From Chitinilyticum aquatile DSM 21506 (GTDB lineage: Bacteria > Pseudomonadota > Gammaproteobacteria > Burkholderiales > Chitinibacteraceae), in contig NZ_AUMS01000001.1 in the NCBI RefSeq assembly GCF_000430805.1, positions 62,001-126,000 on the forward strand: a stretch of DNA of 64,000 bases. The letters run 5' to 3'. Positions 9,261-19,527 of the stretch are shown here, in pieces. The notes under the pieces were generated by a model that saw nothing but the letters and a program-made list of their open reading frames with translations, was not told where the DNA came from and searched no databases. Made by a program: the position numbers and the translations under genes. Within the stretch, counting starts at the first letter, position 1. Each line of letters starts with the position of its first letter.

Positions 9261-9545
9261 GGATATGCTTTGTGCTTGAAAATCGGTGGTTAAACTTATA
9301 AGTGCTTTCCCGTACGCTGTCTATCCCGCGACAGGGCAGGCCTGCATGCAGGACAGCGCCGCCAGCGGCGCAGGTATCCGACTTGTTCCTGCATGGGTAG
9401 CTAAATCATTGATTCTGCGCAATCAGCAGCAGCGCCGGCCATTGGCCAGCGTTGCGTGATTATCGGAGCCCAGAAATTGGCCTGTCTGTTTGTTCCAACA
9501 CCTGCTTGCCACAGCGGCAAGCCCCATTTTACTTGGGGGTAGCCC
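9261..9545. other. Intergenic region, no gene seen
   Basis: This stretch lies between the binding-protein start and the argD stop, both on the minus strand. It should hold the binding-protein promoter and the argD 3' end. A 7-bp hairpin (9504-9510 with 9516-9522) lacks a T-tract on either strand, so I do not call it a terminator. Short ORFs here have no coding signature. Confidence 0.5.
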
Positions 9546-11892
<2,347 letters not shown>

Positions 11893-11960
11893 GAAAGGCG
11901 CCGGTCATGCAAAAGCGGCAAGGATACCCGAAGCCGCCGGCGGCGGCATCCCGCGTGAGG

Positions 11961-13493
11961 TCAGAATGAGGCTGGCGCTTCCCGTGGGCCGACTTTCGGA
12001 ATGCACACGACAAAGCTGGTGCCAATGCCGGGCTGGGAGTTCACGAAAATGGTACCGCCCAGAGTCTGGGTGACCAGGTTGTAGACGATGTTGAGCCCGA
12101 GCCCGCTGCCGCCGCTGCCGCGTTTCGTGGTGAAGAAGGGGTCGAATATGCGCGAAAGGTGTTCCGGTGCAATGCCCTTGCCATCGTCATTGAAGGAAAT
12201 GGTGACCATATTGCCTTCTTCTTCGGCAGCAATGCGGATGTGACCGACCTGGCCGGGGTCGAAGGCATGCGCCATGGCATTGGTCAGGAAATTGGTGACG
12301 ATCTGCGAAAGTGCGCCAGGATAGCTGTCCATGCGGATGCCTTCCGGGCACTGGCTGGCGACATCGACGAGCGAGTGTTTCAGTGTCGGGCGCAGGCTGG
12401 TGATGATTTCATTCAGATAGGTGCTCAGGTCGAATTCGCGGCGTGCTTCCGAAGTCTGGTCGACGGCAACACGCTTGAAGCTCTGGATCAGCTGGGCGGC
12501 GCGCTCGGCATTGGCCAGAATCAGGTTGGCCGATTGTTCGGCGACCGCGCCGTACTGGATGACTTCGGATTTCTTCAGCGCATTGTTTTCGAGCGATTTG
12601 CGGAAATGCTGCGTTTCATCGACCAGTACCGATGCCGAGGTTACGATGACACCGACGGGGGTGTTGATTTCATGCGCAACGCCTGCCACCAGATTACCCA
12701 GCGAGGCCATTTTTTCGGATTGGACCAGTGATGACTGTGCTTCCTTGAGTTGGCGATAGGCATTCTCCGCGCCTTCCTTGGCCTGGCGCATTTCGGCCTC
12801 GGCATGGCTCTTTTCCGCAATGTCTGCCATCAGGCGCTGGGCAATGCGGTTGAAGCCGGTAATGACGTCGGCAAATTCGGCGTAGCGGATATCCTGCACA
12901 TTCTGGATGTTGTCTTTCTGCTCGGCAGCCTGGTTGAGCTTGTCTCGCAGCTGGTTGAGCGGGCGCATGATGGCAATGCTGACCGTGTGGCTGAGCGCCA
13001 GCAGCAGGACAATATCCAGCACGATGATTTCCAGCACCCGTTCAATGATCTGCTGGTGCAGTGCGGCATTGACCGGCTCGTCAGTCAGCGTGATGACAAC
13101 CTTGCCGATCGGCTGCGGATTGCCGGCATAGAATACGGGGAATTCGATGGGTTTGCTGCTGGCCTCGGGCGGCTTGCCCTGCAGTGGAATGATGTGGCCA
13201 CCGCTCTTGATTCGCCCGGCCAGCGGCAGGTTGTTGTTGTAGACGATGATCGAATCGACGTAAGGCAGCGTCATTTCGGCATCGAGTACTTTGGCGAGCT
13301 GTTCGTCGTCAAAGTTCCAGATCAGGTTGGGGAGCACGGTCTTCAGGCGGTTTTCGAGCGCGCTGGTGTACTGCATCATGGTATTGCGCAGGTCGCGCTC
13401 GGCACGCCAGTAGCTGAATCCGCCGGACACGGCCAGTACTGCCGTGACGACACAGACAAGCAGGATGTTGAGGTGCTGGCGAATACTGTTCAT
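11961..13493 (-). CDS. Membrane sensor histidine kinase (orphan)
   Basis: Predicted inner-membrane histidine kinase of 510 aa. One membrane helix lies near residues 8-28 and another near 170-195, bracketing a periplasmic sensor region. A linker and coiled coil (about residues 225-265) lead to the phosphoacceptor box GVAHEINTP (His at about residue 274). The ATPase domain has NFLTNAMAH, FNDDGKGI, FDPFFTTKRG and GSGLGLNIV. No response regulator is adjacent, so its partner is unknown. The ATG at 13493 begins directly before the first helix. Confidence 0.85.
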   Translation of the reverse strand: MNSIRQHLNILLVCVVTAVLAVSGGFSYWRAERDLRNTMMQYTSALENRLKTVLPNLIWNFDDEQLAKVLDAEMTLPYVDSIIVYNNNLPLAGRIKSGGHIIPLQGKPPEASSKPIEFPVFYAGNPQPIGKVVITLTDEPVNAALHQQIIERVLEIIVLDIVLLLALSHTVSIAIMRPLNQLRDKLNQAAEQKDNIQNVQDIRYAEFADVITGFNRIAQRLMADIAEKSHAEAEMRQAKEGAENAYRQLKEAQSSLVQSEKMASLGNLVAGVAHEINTPVGVIVTSASVLVDETQHFRKSLENNALKKSEVIQYGAVAEQSANLILANAERAAQLIQSFKRVAVDQTSEARREFDLSTYLNEIITSLRPTLKHSLVDVASQCPEGIRMDSYPGALSQIVTNFLTNAMAHAFDPGQVGHIRIAAEEEGNMVTISFNDDGKGIAPEHLSRIFDPFFTTKRGSGGSGLGLNIVYNLVTQTLGGTIFVNSQPGIGTSFVVCIPKVGPREAPASF

Positions 13494-13615
13494 GGCTCTC
13501 CCCGATGCACTTTGCAATGTAGGCAGTTTGCCGCCGGTCGGCAAGTTCAACTGTCATCCGGAAACAGCAATGGTTGATTTTCAGGCCATTTTGCGTGCGA
13601 TTGCCTTACACGGGC

Positions 13616-14278
13616 TTATTTCCTGAGCAGATAGAAGCCGTCATCGAAACTGGCAACCCATTGCGGACGCCAGATTACCAGCACCGTGAGGTTGAATCCG
13701 GTGGTGAAGGCTTCGGGGAAGCCGAGCAGGAAGTAATAAGGGAACTGTTCGGTGAACATCTGGCCGCTACTGCTTGCCGAAAACATGCCCAGCAGCAGGC
13801 ATGCGGCGGCACCGCTGAGCCACATGCACAACGCACCCGTGGCAAAGCAGTTCAGGAAAATGTAGACGAAGAAATTGGCAGGCAGGTAGCGCCGCGCCAG
13901 TTGCAGGACTGTAGTTGTCACTGTCACCGGCAGCAGGGCGCAGATAAACCACGAAAGGCCGTTAGCCAGCCATTCGCCGTGTCCCTGATAGGTGTCGGCC
14001 GCGATGATGACGGCCATGCCGAGCAGGGCCCGTTCCCGTCCGGCAATCAGCGTCAGCGCGGTGGCACCGAGCAGATGGAAGGTGATGCCGGCCTCGACGC
14101 TCGCCTGCAGCTGCCACAGCAGCAGAATAAGGGTTGTGCCGCCGAACCAGCTGGTCAGCTCGGCCTGTTCCAGCTGCAGCCACCGGATGCGTGCGGCCGC
14201 GTGCAGCAGCAGGAGCACGGCCAGCCCGTTTGCCAGCCAGAGCAGCCATTCCGGAAAAGGCGAGGCCAGCAGGTTCAT
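13616..14278 (-). CDS. CbiM-like ECF transporter permease (orphan)
   Basis: 220-aa membrane protein with about six hydrophobic helices, resembling the energy-coupling-factor permease family that includes the CbiM cobalt-transport component. A His is present in GITFHLLGATAL, and DTYQGHGEWLANGLSWF is a recognisable segment. No cbiN, cbiQ or cbiO gene is present here. It begins 6 nt after the hydrolase stop, in an operon with a hydrolase and a ferredoxin. Substrate is uncertain: cobalt or nickel is suggested by the family, not by the context. Confidence 0.7.
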   Translation of the reverse strand: MNLLASPFPEWLLWLANGLAVLLLLHAAARIRWLQLEQAELTSWFGGTTLILLLWQLQASVEAGITFHLLGATALTLIAGRERALLGMAVIIAADTYQGHGEWLANGLSWFICALLPVTVTTTVLQLARRYLPANFFVYIFLNCFATGALCMWLSGAAACLLLGMFSASSSGQMFTEQFPYYFLLGFPEAFTTGFNLTVLVIWRPQWVASFDDGFYLLRK

Positions 14279-14284
14279 CGCCGC

Positions 14285-14929
14285 TCAGGGATGCCAGAAG
14301 CGGTTGACGAGATCAGCGAGCAGCGGCAGCTTGCCATGGAAAAAATGGCCGACGCCGGGAGCAACGACCACTGGCAGATCCTGCGGGCGGGCCCAGTCAA
14401 GAACCGATTCGAGTGCAATCACTTCGTCCGCTTCACCATGAATGACGAGCGTATTGGCAGGTACTGTCGGGAAGTCGTAACGACTGACAGCGGGGCCGAC
14501 GAGAATCATGCTTTCCACTTCGTGATCAGCCAGACGCTGGCGCAGCCGGCTTTGCACCAGCGTGCCGAAGGAAAAACCGGCCAGTGTCAGCCGTGACAGC
14601 TGCGGATGTTCGCTGCGAGCATGAGCGAGAACCGAAGCCATGTCGTCCGGTTCGAATTCGCCGCGGCTGTGTGTTCCTTCGGATTTGCCGACCCCGCGCA
14701 GGTTCGGGCAGTAAGCTACATAGCCCATGCGTGAGAGCGTTTTGGCCAGCGTATGCACGATCTTGTTGTTGAAGGTGCCGCCCTCGGTCGGGTTCGGGTG
14801 CGCCACAAGCGCAATGCCGACCGTTTCATCCAGTGCGGAAGCCAGTCGCTGGCATTCCAGCCTGCCAGCCGGGCCGGCAATTTCCAGTAGTTCGAAAGAT
14901 GGCGCCTTGCGTACCGTCGTCATGCTCAC
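14285..14929 (-). CDS. Alpha/beta hydrolase
   Basis: 214-aa hydrolase-fold protein of the short dienelactone-hydrolase-like group often annotated only as alpha/beta hydrolase. It has HPNPTEGG after strand 3, the nucleophile elbow GFSFGT (Ser), an acidic residue in HGEADEVI and the C-terminal His in GVGHFFHG, so the triad looks intact. The substrate is unknown. GTG at 14929 overlaps the ferredoxin stop by 4 nt; a second start (ATG, 14923) is two codons in. Confidence 0.8.
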   Translation of the reverse strand: MSMTTVRKAPSFELLEIAGPAGRLECQRLASALDETVGIALVAHPNPTEGGTFNNKIVHTLAKTLSRMGYVAYCPNLRGVGKSEGTHSRGEFEPDDMASVLAHARSEHPQLSRLTLAGFSFGTLVQSRLRQRLADHEVESMILVGPAVSRYDFPTVPANTLVIHGEADEVIALESVLDWARPQDLPVVVAPGVGHFFHGKLPLLADLVNRFWHP

Positions 14930-15234
14930 ACCTTCAGCCGCTCGACAACCTTGCCGTTGACCAGGTGGCTGTCGATGATTTCGTCGATGTCATCCTTGTC
15001 CACATAGGTGTACCAGGTTTCTTCCGGATAAATCACGAGCACCGGGCCATCATCGCAACGGTCCAGGCAGCCGGCCTTGTTGACCCGCACTTTGCCCGCG
15101 CCATTGAGGCCAAGCGCCTTGACCCGGTCCTTGGCATACGCCTGCATGTCGCTGGCGCCGCAATTGTTGCAACAGGATTCGCCTTCTGCGCGCTGGTTCT
15201 GGCAGAAGAAAACATGGTATTTGAAGTAGCTCAT
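14926..15234 (-). CDS. Thioredoxin-like [2Fe-2S] ferredoxin
   Basis: 102-aa protein of the (2Fe-2S) ferredoxin family with a thioredoxin-like fold. Cluster ligands are likely among CCNNCGASD (about residues 21-29) and AGCLDRCDDGPV (about residues 54-65). These proteins carry electrons in the cytoplasm, but the partner is not known. It is the first gene of an operon with the alpha/beta hydrolase and the CbiM-like permease. The ATG at 15234 opens with MSYFKYHVF, which fits the family start; the longer ORF upstream has no similarity. Confidence 0.88.
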   Translation of the reverse strand: MSYFKYHVFFCQNQRAEGESCCNNCGASDMQAYAKDRVKALGLNGAGKVRVNKAGCLDRCDDGPVLVIYPEETWYTYVDKDDIDEIIDSHLVNGKVVERLKV

Positions 15235-15413
15235 TGCAGGCTCCGGCGGCTTGGCAGGCAGTGTAAACAGCCTGTGGTCTGTTTTTCCCGGCGCAGCCGG
15301 GAAGAAAGTATGGAAAGCAAGGTAATTGGCCGCTGATTTTGCCAGTAAACAGCACGCCCTGGGTCCTGCCCGGCGCGTGCTGCTGGCCGAAAATCCGGCC
15401 CGCCCGATTCCTC

Positions 15414-16526
15414 TTATTGCAGTACTTGCGGGCTGGTATGCGCGGTCACGAAGAAGGGCAGGCCGTCGACATCCTTGTCTGGCTGTACGCCGTCGATCAG
15501 GCGGATATCGCTGACCTGGCATTCCCGGAACAGCTCGACGGCGTATTGCTGGATGGCTTCGACACGGTCGCCCGGTGCCAGTGGCCACACATAGCCTTCC
15601 CAGCGTTCGCTGTCTTCCTGGGCCGTGAAGGTGATGCGGATTTCCGCCGGTTCGTGGCTGGCGATGCAGATCACCGGCGTACGCCCCTTGCTGCGGATGC
15701 TGCGCAGCGCATTGCTGGCGGCAACCTGCAGGCGCGTTTCGAGCTGGGTCTGGCGAGCACCGTCCTGGGCGGCAAGAATGCCCTGCGGTACGCGCGGGAT
15801 GGGGAAAAGAGTCAGGCCATCCTGTGCGAGCGCATCACCGACCAGCTTCGCCAGTGCATTGGCCCAGTTGCCTACCTGGCCACCAAGCTTGACTGCCGCA
15901 GGCTGGCCGGCTTCCTGGCGGGCTACGCCGACCAGATATCTCAGGAACACCCCCTCGTTCTTGAAGGTCAGCGGTGTGCCGGCAAGTGACAGGGGCTGGC
16001 TGGCGTCGTGCAGGTCGCGCCACTGGCGCAGGGTGGCGGGATTGATTGCGGCAAGCGTGTCCGGGTGTACCAGTGCACCGGACAGACTGATTGTCGCCGC
16101 GCGGTCGACAATGCCATGCTCCTGCAGCAGTGCCAGGACTGCCGCGCTGTCGACCTCGCCGGGCAGGGTGATTTCGTTCTTGCTGCCGGCGACCAGAATC
16201 AGCGGAATGGCAAAGGGCACCGTTTTGCTGCCGGCGCTCACCGGGCCTTCGACGGCGTCGGACACGATCTGCCACAGCGCCAGCCAGGCATCCTGCGACG
16301 GGGCCTGCGTGAGCGCAGCATTGAGTGCAGGGTGGTCATGGTTCTGCAGCAGCTCGTCAATCAGCATGGCCAGCCCTGCACGTTTTTCCGTGGCGGCTGT
16401 TGCATCTTTTTCGGTCAGGTAGCTCATCAGCGCCCGGATGACCGGATTCTGCGGGTTGACTCGGGGGTACTGGCGGGGATCGGGCAGGTACATGGAATCG
16501 GGTCTGTCATGGGCGGAAGCGCGCAT
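15414..16526 (-). CDS. Uncharacterised 371-aa protein
   Basis: I do not recognise this protein. It has no signal peptide and no membrane helix. The composition is soluble and mixed alpha/beta, with a helical N-terminal part (about residues 30-80) and a C-terminal part with ICIASHEPAEIRITF, WPLAPGDRVEAIQQYAVELF and a final FFVTAHTS. No catalytic motif stands out. ATG at 16526 is preceded by GGAAGG with a 5-nt spacer, which decides it over the ATG at 16493. The divergent neighbour is a putative small RNA. Confidence 0.75.
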   Translation of the reverse strand: MRASAHDRPDSMYLPDPRQYPRVNPQNPVIRALMSYLTEKDATAATEKRAGLAMLIDELLQNHDHPALNAALTQAPSQDAWLALWQIVSDAVEGPVSAGSKTVPFAIPLILVAGSKNEITLPGEVDSAAVLALLQEHGIVDRAATISLSGALVHPDTLAAINPATLRQWRDLHDASQPLSLAGTPLTFKNEGVFLRYLVGVARQEAGQPAAVKLGGQVGNWANALAKLVGDALAQDGLTLFPIPRVPQGILAAQDGARQTQLETRLQVAASNALRSIRSKGRTPVICIASHEPAEIRITFTAQEDSERWEGYVWPLAPGDRVEAIQQYAVELFRECQVSDIRLIDGVQPDKDVDGLPFFVTAHTSPQVLQ

Positions 16527-16578
16527 TATAACCTTCCGCTCCAAGCCTGTGGCTGCTGGCGGCAATGTCTTGATCCGT

Positions 16579-16607
16579 TTGACAAAAGCGGGCTTGTAAG
16601 GTAAATT
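16579..16607 (+). promoter_or_regulatory. Sigma-70 promoter without a following gene
   Basis: A perfect TTGACA (16579-16584), a 17-bp spacer and TAAATT (16602-16607) make one of the strongest promoters in the window. Transcription would start near 16614 and meet a terminator at 16669-16701. Confidence 0.75.
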
Positions 16608-16613
16608 GCTTAC

Positions 16614-16701
16614 TATTGGGATGCTGAATTGGTGTCTTGATAGTTTCTCCTTTGTAGATGTAATTGGTAAACCCGGCTCGTTCGCGACCCGGGTTTTTTT
16701 T
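16614..16701 (+). ncRNA. Candidate small RNA of about 88 nt
   Basis: A strong promoter lies directly upstream and an intrinsic terminator forms the 3' end, with no credible ORF between them. The short frame from ATG at 16621 stops after seven codons; another frame reads through the terminator. The segment at 16643-16654 (TTTCTCCTTT) is complementary to a Shine-Dalgarno sequence and could be a seed for translational repression. I do not recognise the family. Start and function are inference. Confidence 0.55.
16669..16701 (+). terminator. Intrinsic terminator of the candidate small RNA
   Basis: An 8-bp stem (16669-16676 with 16689-16696), with a 12-nt loop, is followed by a run of T residues. 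Confidence 0.85.
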
Positions 16702-16716
16702 CGTCCTGCGCCAATG

Positions 16717-16740
16717 CAAAAGCCCGGCAGAGCCGGGCTT
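16717..16740 (-). terminator. Intrinsic terminator of dapD
   Basis: A 9-bp stem (16720-16728 with 16732-16740) has a 3-nt loop and, read on the minus strand, runs into TTTTGC. On the + strand no T-tract follows. A repeat element is placed between dapD and this terminator. Confidence 0.8.
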
Positions 16741-16741
16741 G

Positions 16742-16802
16742 GGGTATTGCTTTGCAGCCCTTTATATCAGAGGGCTACGGCCATGATACATGGCAGGCTA
16801 TT
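16742..16802 (+). repeat. 61-nt palindromic intergenic element, copy D
   Basis: It has GGGTAT, GCAGCC, GGCTAC and ATACAT, the last shifted by one column. Column 19 is C and column 31 is G, where copies A and F have A and T, so this stem pair changes on both sides. The left end abuts the dapD terminator stem, and the right end is weak after about 16793. Confidence 0.7.
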
Positions 16803-16807
16803 TTCGA

Positions 16808-17629
16808 TCAGATACCGCGCAGCAGTTCGTTGATGCCAACCTTGCTGCGGGTTTTGGCATCAACCTTCTTCACGATCACGGCGCAGTAGAGGCTGTAGCT
16901 GCCATCCGCGGACGGCAGGTTGCCGGAGACCACGACCGAGCCAGCCGGAATGCGGCCGTAGCTCACTTCGCCGGTTTCGCGGTCGTAGATGCGGGTGGAC
17001 TGGCCGATGTACACGCCCATCGAGATCACCGAGCCTTCCTCGACGATCACCCCTTCGACGACTTCGGAGCGGGCGCCGATGAAGCAGTTGTCTTCGATGA
17101 TGGTCGGGCCGGCCTGCAGCGGTTCGAGTACGCCGCCGATGCCCACGCCACCGGAGAGGTGCACGTTCTTGCCGATCTGCGCGCAGGAGCCAACAGTGGC
17201 CCAGGTGTCGACCATGGTGCCTTCGTCAACATAGGCGCCGATGTTGACGTAGGACGGCATCAGTACGGCATTCTTGGCAATGAAGGAACCGCGGCGGGCG
17301 ATGGCGTTCGGCACGACACGGAAGCCGCCAGCGCGGAAATCAGCCTCGGTGTAATCGGCGAATTTGCTCGGTACCTTGTCGAAATACTGGGTGCAACCAC
17401 CGGCCATCACGACATTGTCGTTGATGCGGAAGGACAGCAGTACCGCCTTTTTCAGCCACTGATGAGTGTGCCAGTTGCCGTCGATTTTTTCGGCGACGCG
17501 ATACTGGCCGCGATCCAGGCCGATGATGACTTCATTGATGGCGTCGCGCAGTTCCGGCGACACATTGCCCGGGTTGATGTCGGCGCGGTTTTCAAACGCG
17601 GTTTCGATGACTTGTTGCAGGTTGCTCAT
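16808..17629 (-). CDS. dapD: 2,3,4,5-tetrahydropyridine-2,6-dicarboxylate N-succinyltransferase
   Basis: Transfers succinyl from succinyl-CoA to tetrahydrodipicolinate in the lysine and diaminopimelate pathway. The 273-aa length is that of the family. The protein has an N-terminal helical domain, then a left-handed beta-helix of hexapeptide repeats (about residues 105-230: [44 protein letters not shown]). dapC lies upstream on the same strand, so this is a dap pair making the succinylated intermediate and then transaminating it. Repeat copies flank it on both sides. Confidence 0.95.
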   Translation of the reverse strand: MSNLQQVIETAFENRADINPGNVSPELRDAINEVIIGLDRGQYRVAEKIDGNWHTHQWLKKAVLLSFRINDNVVMAGGCTQYFDKVPSKFADYTEADFRAGGFRVVPNAIARRGSFIAKNAVLMPSYVNIGAYVDEGTMVDTWATVGSCAQIGKNVHLSGGVGIGGVLEPLQAGPTIIEDNCFIGARSEVVEGVIVEEGSVISMGVYIGQSTRIYDRETGEVSYGRIPAGSVVVSGNLPSADGSYSLYCAVIVKKVDAKTRSKVGINELLRGI

Positions 17630-17673
17630 GGGTAATGGTCCTGATGGTCGGTTTGATTAATGGGGTATTAATA

Positions 17674-17734
17674 GGGTATTGCCATGCAGCCAATTGAATG
17701 AAAGGGCTCCGGCCTGATGGGTGATCGGGTATTG
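17674..17734 (+). repeat. 61-nt palindromic intergenic element, copy E
   Basis: It has GGGTAT, GCAGCC, GGGCTCCGGC and a right end of GGGTATTG. The segment GGCCTGATGGG replaces the TATAC block and is shared with copy G, marking a subtype. An extra GGGTAT at 17663-17668 precedes the element, 11 nt from its own. The element ends 4 nt before the dapC stop. Confidence 0.7.
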
Positions 17735-17738
17735 AGTA

Positions 17739-18929
17739 TCAGCTCCGCAACAGCGCGACGATGCGCTCGGCACCTTCGATGCACTCTGCCAGTGGCGCAA
17801 CCAGCGCAATGCGGATGTAGCCGGCGCCCGGGTTCACACCATGGGCTTCACGCGCGAGGTAAGACCCGGGCAGAACAGTAATGTGCGCTTCGGTAAACAG
17901 GCGTTTGGCAAAGGCCAGATCGTCGCCGCCCGGCACTTTCGCCCACAGGTAGAAGGCGGCATCGGGCAGCGATACATCGAGCACGCTGGCCAGCTTGGTG
18001 GTTACGGCCTGGAATTTGGCGGTGTACTGTTTGCGATTATCCAGCACGTGCGCTTCATCGCGCCACGCCGCGGCGCTGGCGGCCTGTACGGTTGGGCTCA
18101 TCGCGCAGCCATGGTAGGTGCGATAGAGCAGGAATTGCTCGAGGATTTTCGCGTCCCCGGCGACGAAACCGGAGCGCAGGCCCGGCACGTTGGAACGCTT
18201 CGACAGCGAGGAGAACATGACCAGACGCTCGCTGCTGCGACCCAGCTTGGCAGCCGCTTCCAGCCCGCCCAGCGGTTTGTCGTTGCCGAAATAGATTTCG
18301 GAATAGCACTCGTCGCTTGCGATCACGAAGCCATAGCGATCAGATAGGGCAAACAATCGTTCCCAGTCAGCCAGCTTGGCGACGGCGCCGGTCGGGTTGC
18401 CCGGGCTGCAGACGTAAACCAGTTGCGTGCGTGCCCAGACGTCTTCGGGGACGCTGTCCCAGTCCGGCTGGAAGGCGGTTTCGGCGGTGCAGTTCACATA
18501 CCAGGGCTCGGCGCCAGCCAGGAGTGCCGCACCTTCGTAGATCTGGTAGAAGGGGTTAGGCGAGAGTACCACGGGCTTGTAGGCCACGTCGGTGTTGATC
18601 ACGGCCTGCGCAAAGGCAAACAGTGCCTCGCGGCTGCCGTTCACCGGCAGGACCTCAGAAGCCGGGTTCGGCGCCGTAATGCCGTAGCGCTGGGCGATCC
18701 AGTCGCTGATGCTGCTGCGCAGATCGTCCGAGCCTTGGGTAGCCGGATAGGCGGACAGCCCGGCAAAATTGGCGACCAGCGCATCCTTGATGAATTCGGG
18801 TGTCGGGTGCTTGGGTTCACCGATCGACAGATTGATGTGGCCAAGGCCTGCAGGGGCGGTGAGGCCCACAAACAGCTGACGCAGTTTCTGGAACGGGTAG
18901 GGGTGCAGTTCGGACAGGCGCGGCGACAT
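17739..18929 (-). CDS. dapC: Succinyldiaminopimelate transaminase
   Basis: PLP aminotransferase of fold type I that converts N-succinyl-2-amino-6-ketopimelate to N-succinyl-LL-diaminopimelate. It is 396 aa, with NLSIGEPKHPTPEF near the start, VYVCSPGNPTGAV, SDECYSEIYF and the PLP lysine in SSLSKRSNVPGLR. Its position directly upstream of dapD supports the assignment over other class I aminotransferases. Confidence 0.9.
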   Translation of the reverse strand: MSPRLSELHPYPFQKLRQLFVGLTAPAGLGHINLSIGEPKHPTPEFIKDALVANFAGLSAYPATQGSDDLRSSISDWIAQRYGITAPNPASEVLPVNGSREALFAFAQAVINTDVAYKPVVLSPNPFYQIYEGAALLAGAEPWYVNCTAETAFQPDWDSVPEDVWARTQLVYVCSPGNPTGAVAKLADWERLFALSDRYGFVIASDECYSEIYFGNDKPLGGLEAAAKLGRSSERLVMFSSLSKRSNVPGLRSGFVAGDAKILEQFLLYRTYHGCAMSPTVQAASAAAWRDEAHVLDNRKQYTAKFQAVTTKLASVLDVSLPDAAFYLWAKVPGGDDLAFAKRLFTEAHITVLPGSYLAREAHGVNPGAGYIRIALVAPLAECIEGAERIVALLRS

Positions 18930-18998
18930 CGGCGGTCAGTTGATAAGGGAAAACCGCGATTATAGCCGTGGCCGCGCTGGCGCCGCCACGCCTGATTT

Positions 18999-19526
18999 TC
19001 AGATGCGGGCCTGTTCCGGGAAATGTTCGTAGAGCTTGCGCAGCTTGGGGGCGATGATGGCCACGCAATAGGGCTGCGCCGGGTGCTGGTTGAAATAGTC
19101 CTGATGCCCGGTCTCGGCTGGCCAGAAGGTGCTGGCGGGCAGCAATTCGGTGACGATGGGGCGGGCAAAGTGCGCCTGCCAGCGCGCCAGCGCTGCGCGC
19201 ACGTCGGCTTCCTGCTCCGGTGAGTGCCAGTAGATGCCGGAGCGGTACTGGCTGCCGACGTCATTGCCCTGCCGGTTGAGCGTGGTCGGATCGTGGATGG
19301 TGAAAAACACGTCGAGCAGTTCCGAAAGGCTGATCTGCTGCGGGTCATAGTCGATGCGGACGACTTCGGCGTGGCCGGATACGCCGGTGCAAACCTGCTC
19401 GTAGCTCGGGTGAGCCCTATGCCCGCCCATGTATCCGGATACAGCCCTTTCTACACCTTGGATGCGTTGATATACGGCCTCGATGCACCAGAAGCAGCCG
19501 CCGGCAAGCGTAATGGTTTGTGTCAT
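18999..19526 (-). CDS. msrA: Peptide methionine-S-sulfoxide reductase A
   Basis: Reduces the S-epimer of methionine sulfoxide in proteins and free methionine. 175 aa, with the catalytic motif GGCFWCIEAV (Cys near residue 11) and YMGGH, YRSGIYWH and AETGHQDYF, all typical. The ATG at 19526 follows the mdfA stop by a single nucleotide, so translation is probably coupled. The longer ORF upstream is the mdfA gene in another frame. Confidence 0.95.
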   Translation of the reverse strand: MTQTITLAGGCFWCIEAVYQRIQGVERAVSGYMGGHRAHPSYEQVCTGVSGHAEVVRIDYDPQQISLSELLDVFFTIHDPTTLNRQGNDVGSQYRSGIYWHSPEQEADVRAALARWQAHFARPIVTELLPASTFWPAETGHQDYFNQHPAQPYCVAIIAPKLRKLYEHFPEQARI

Positions 19527-19527
19527 C

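Noticed and set aside
9504-9522. Possible argD terminator hairpin
   Set aside because: The 7-bp stem has no T-tract on the minus strand, so it lacks the second half of an intrinsic terminator.
16606-16833. 75-aa open frame through the candidate small RNA
   Set aside because: It runs through two terminators and a repeat element and has no ribosome site.
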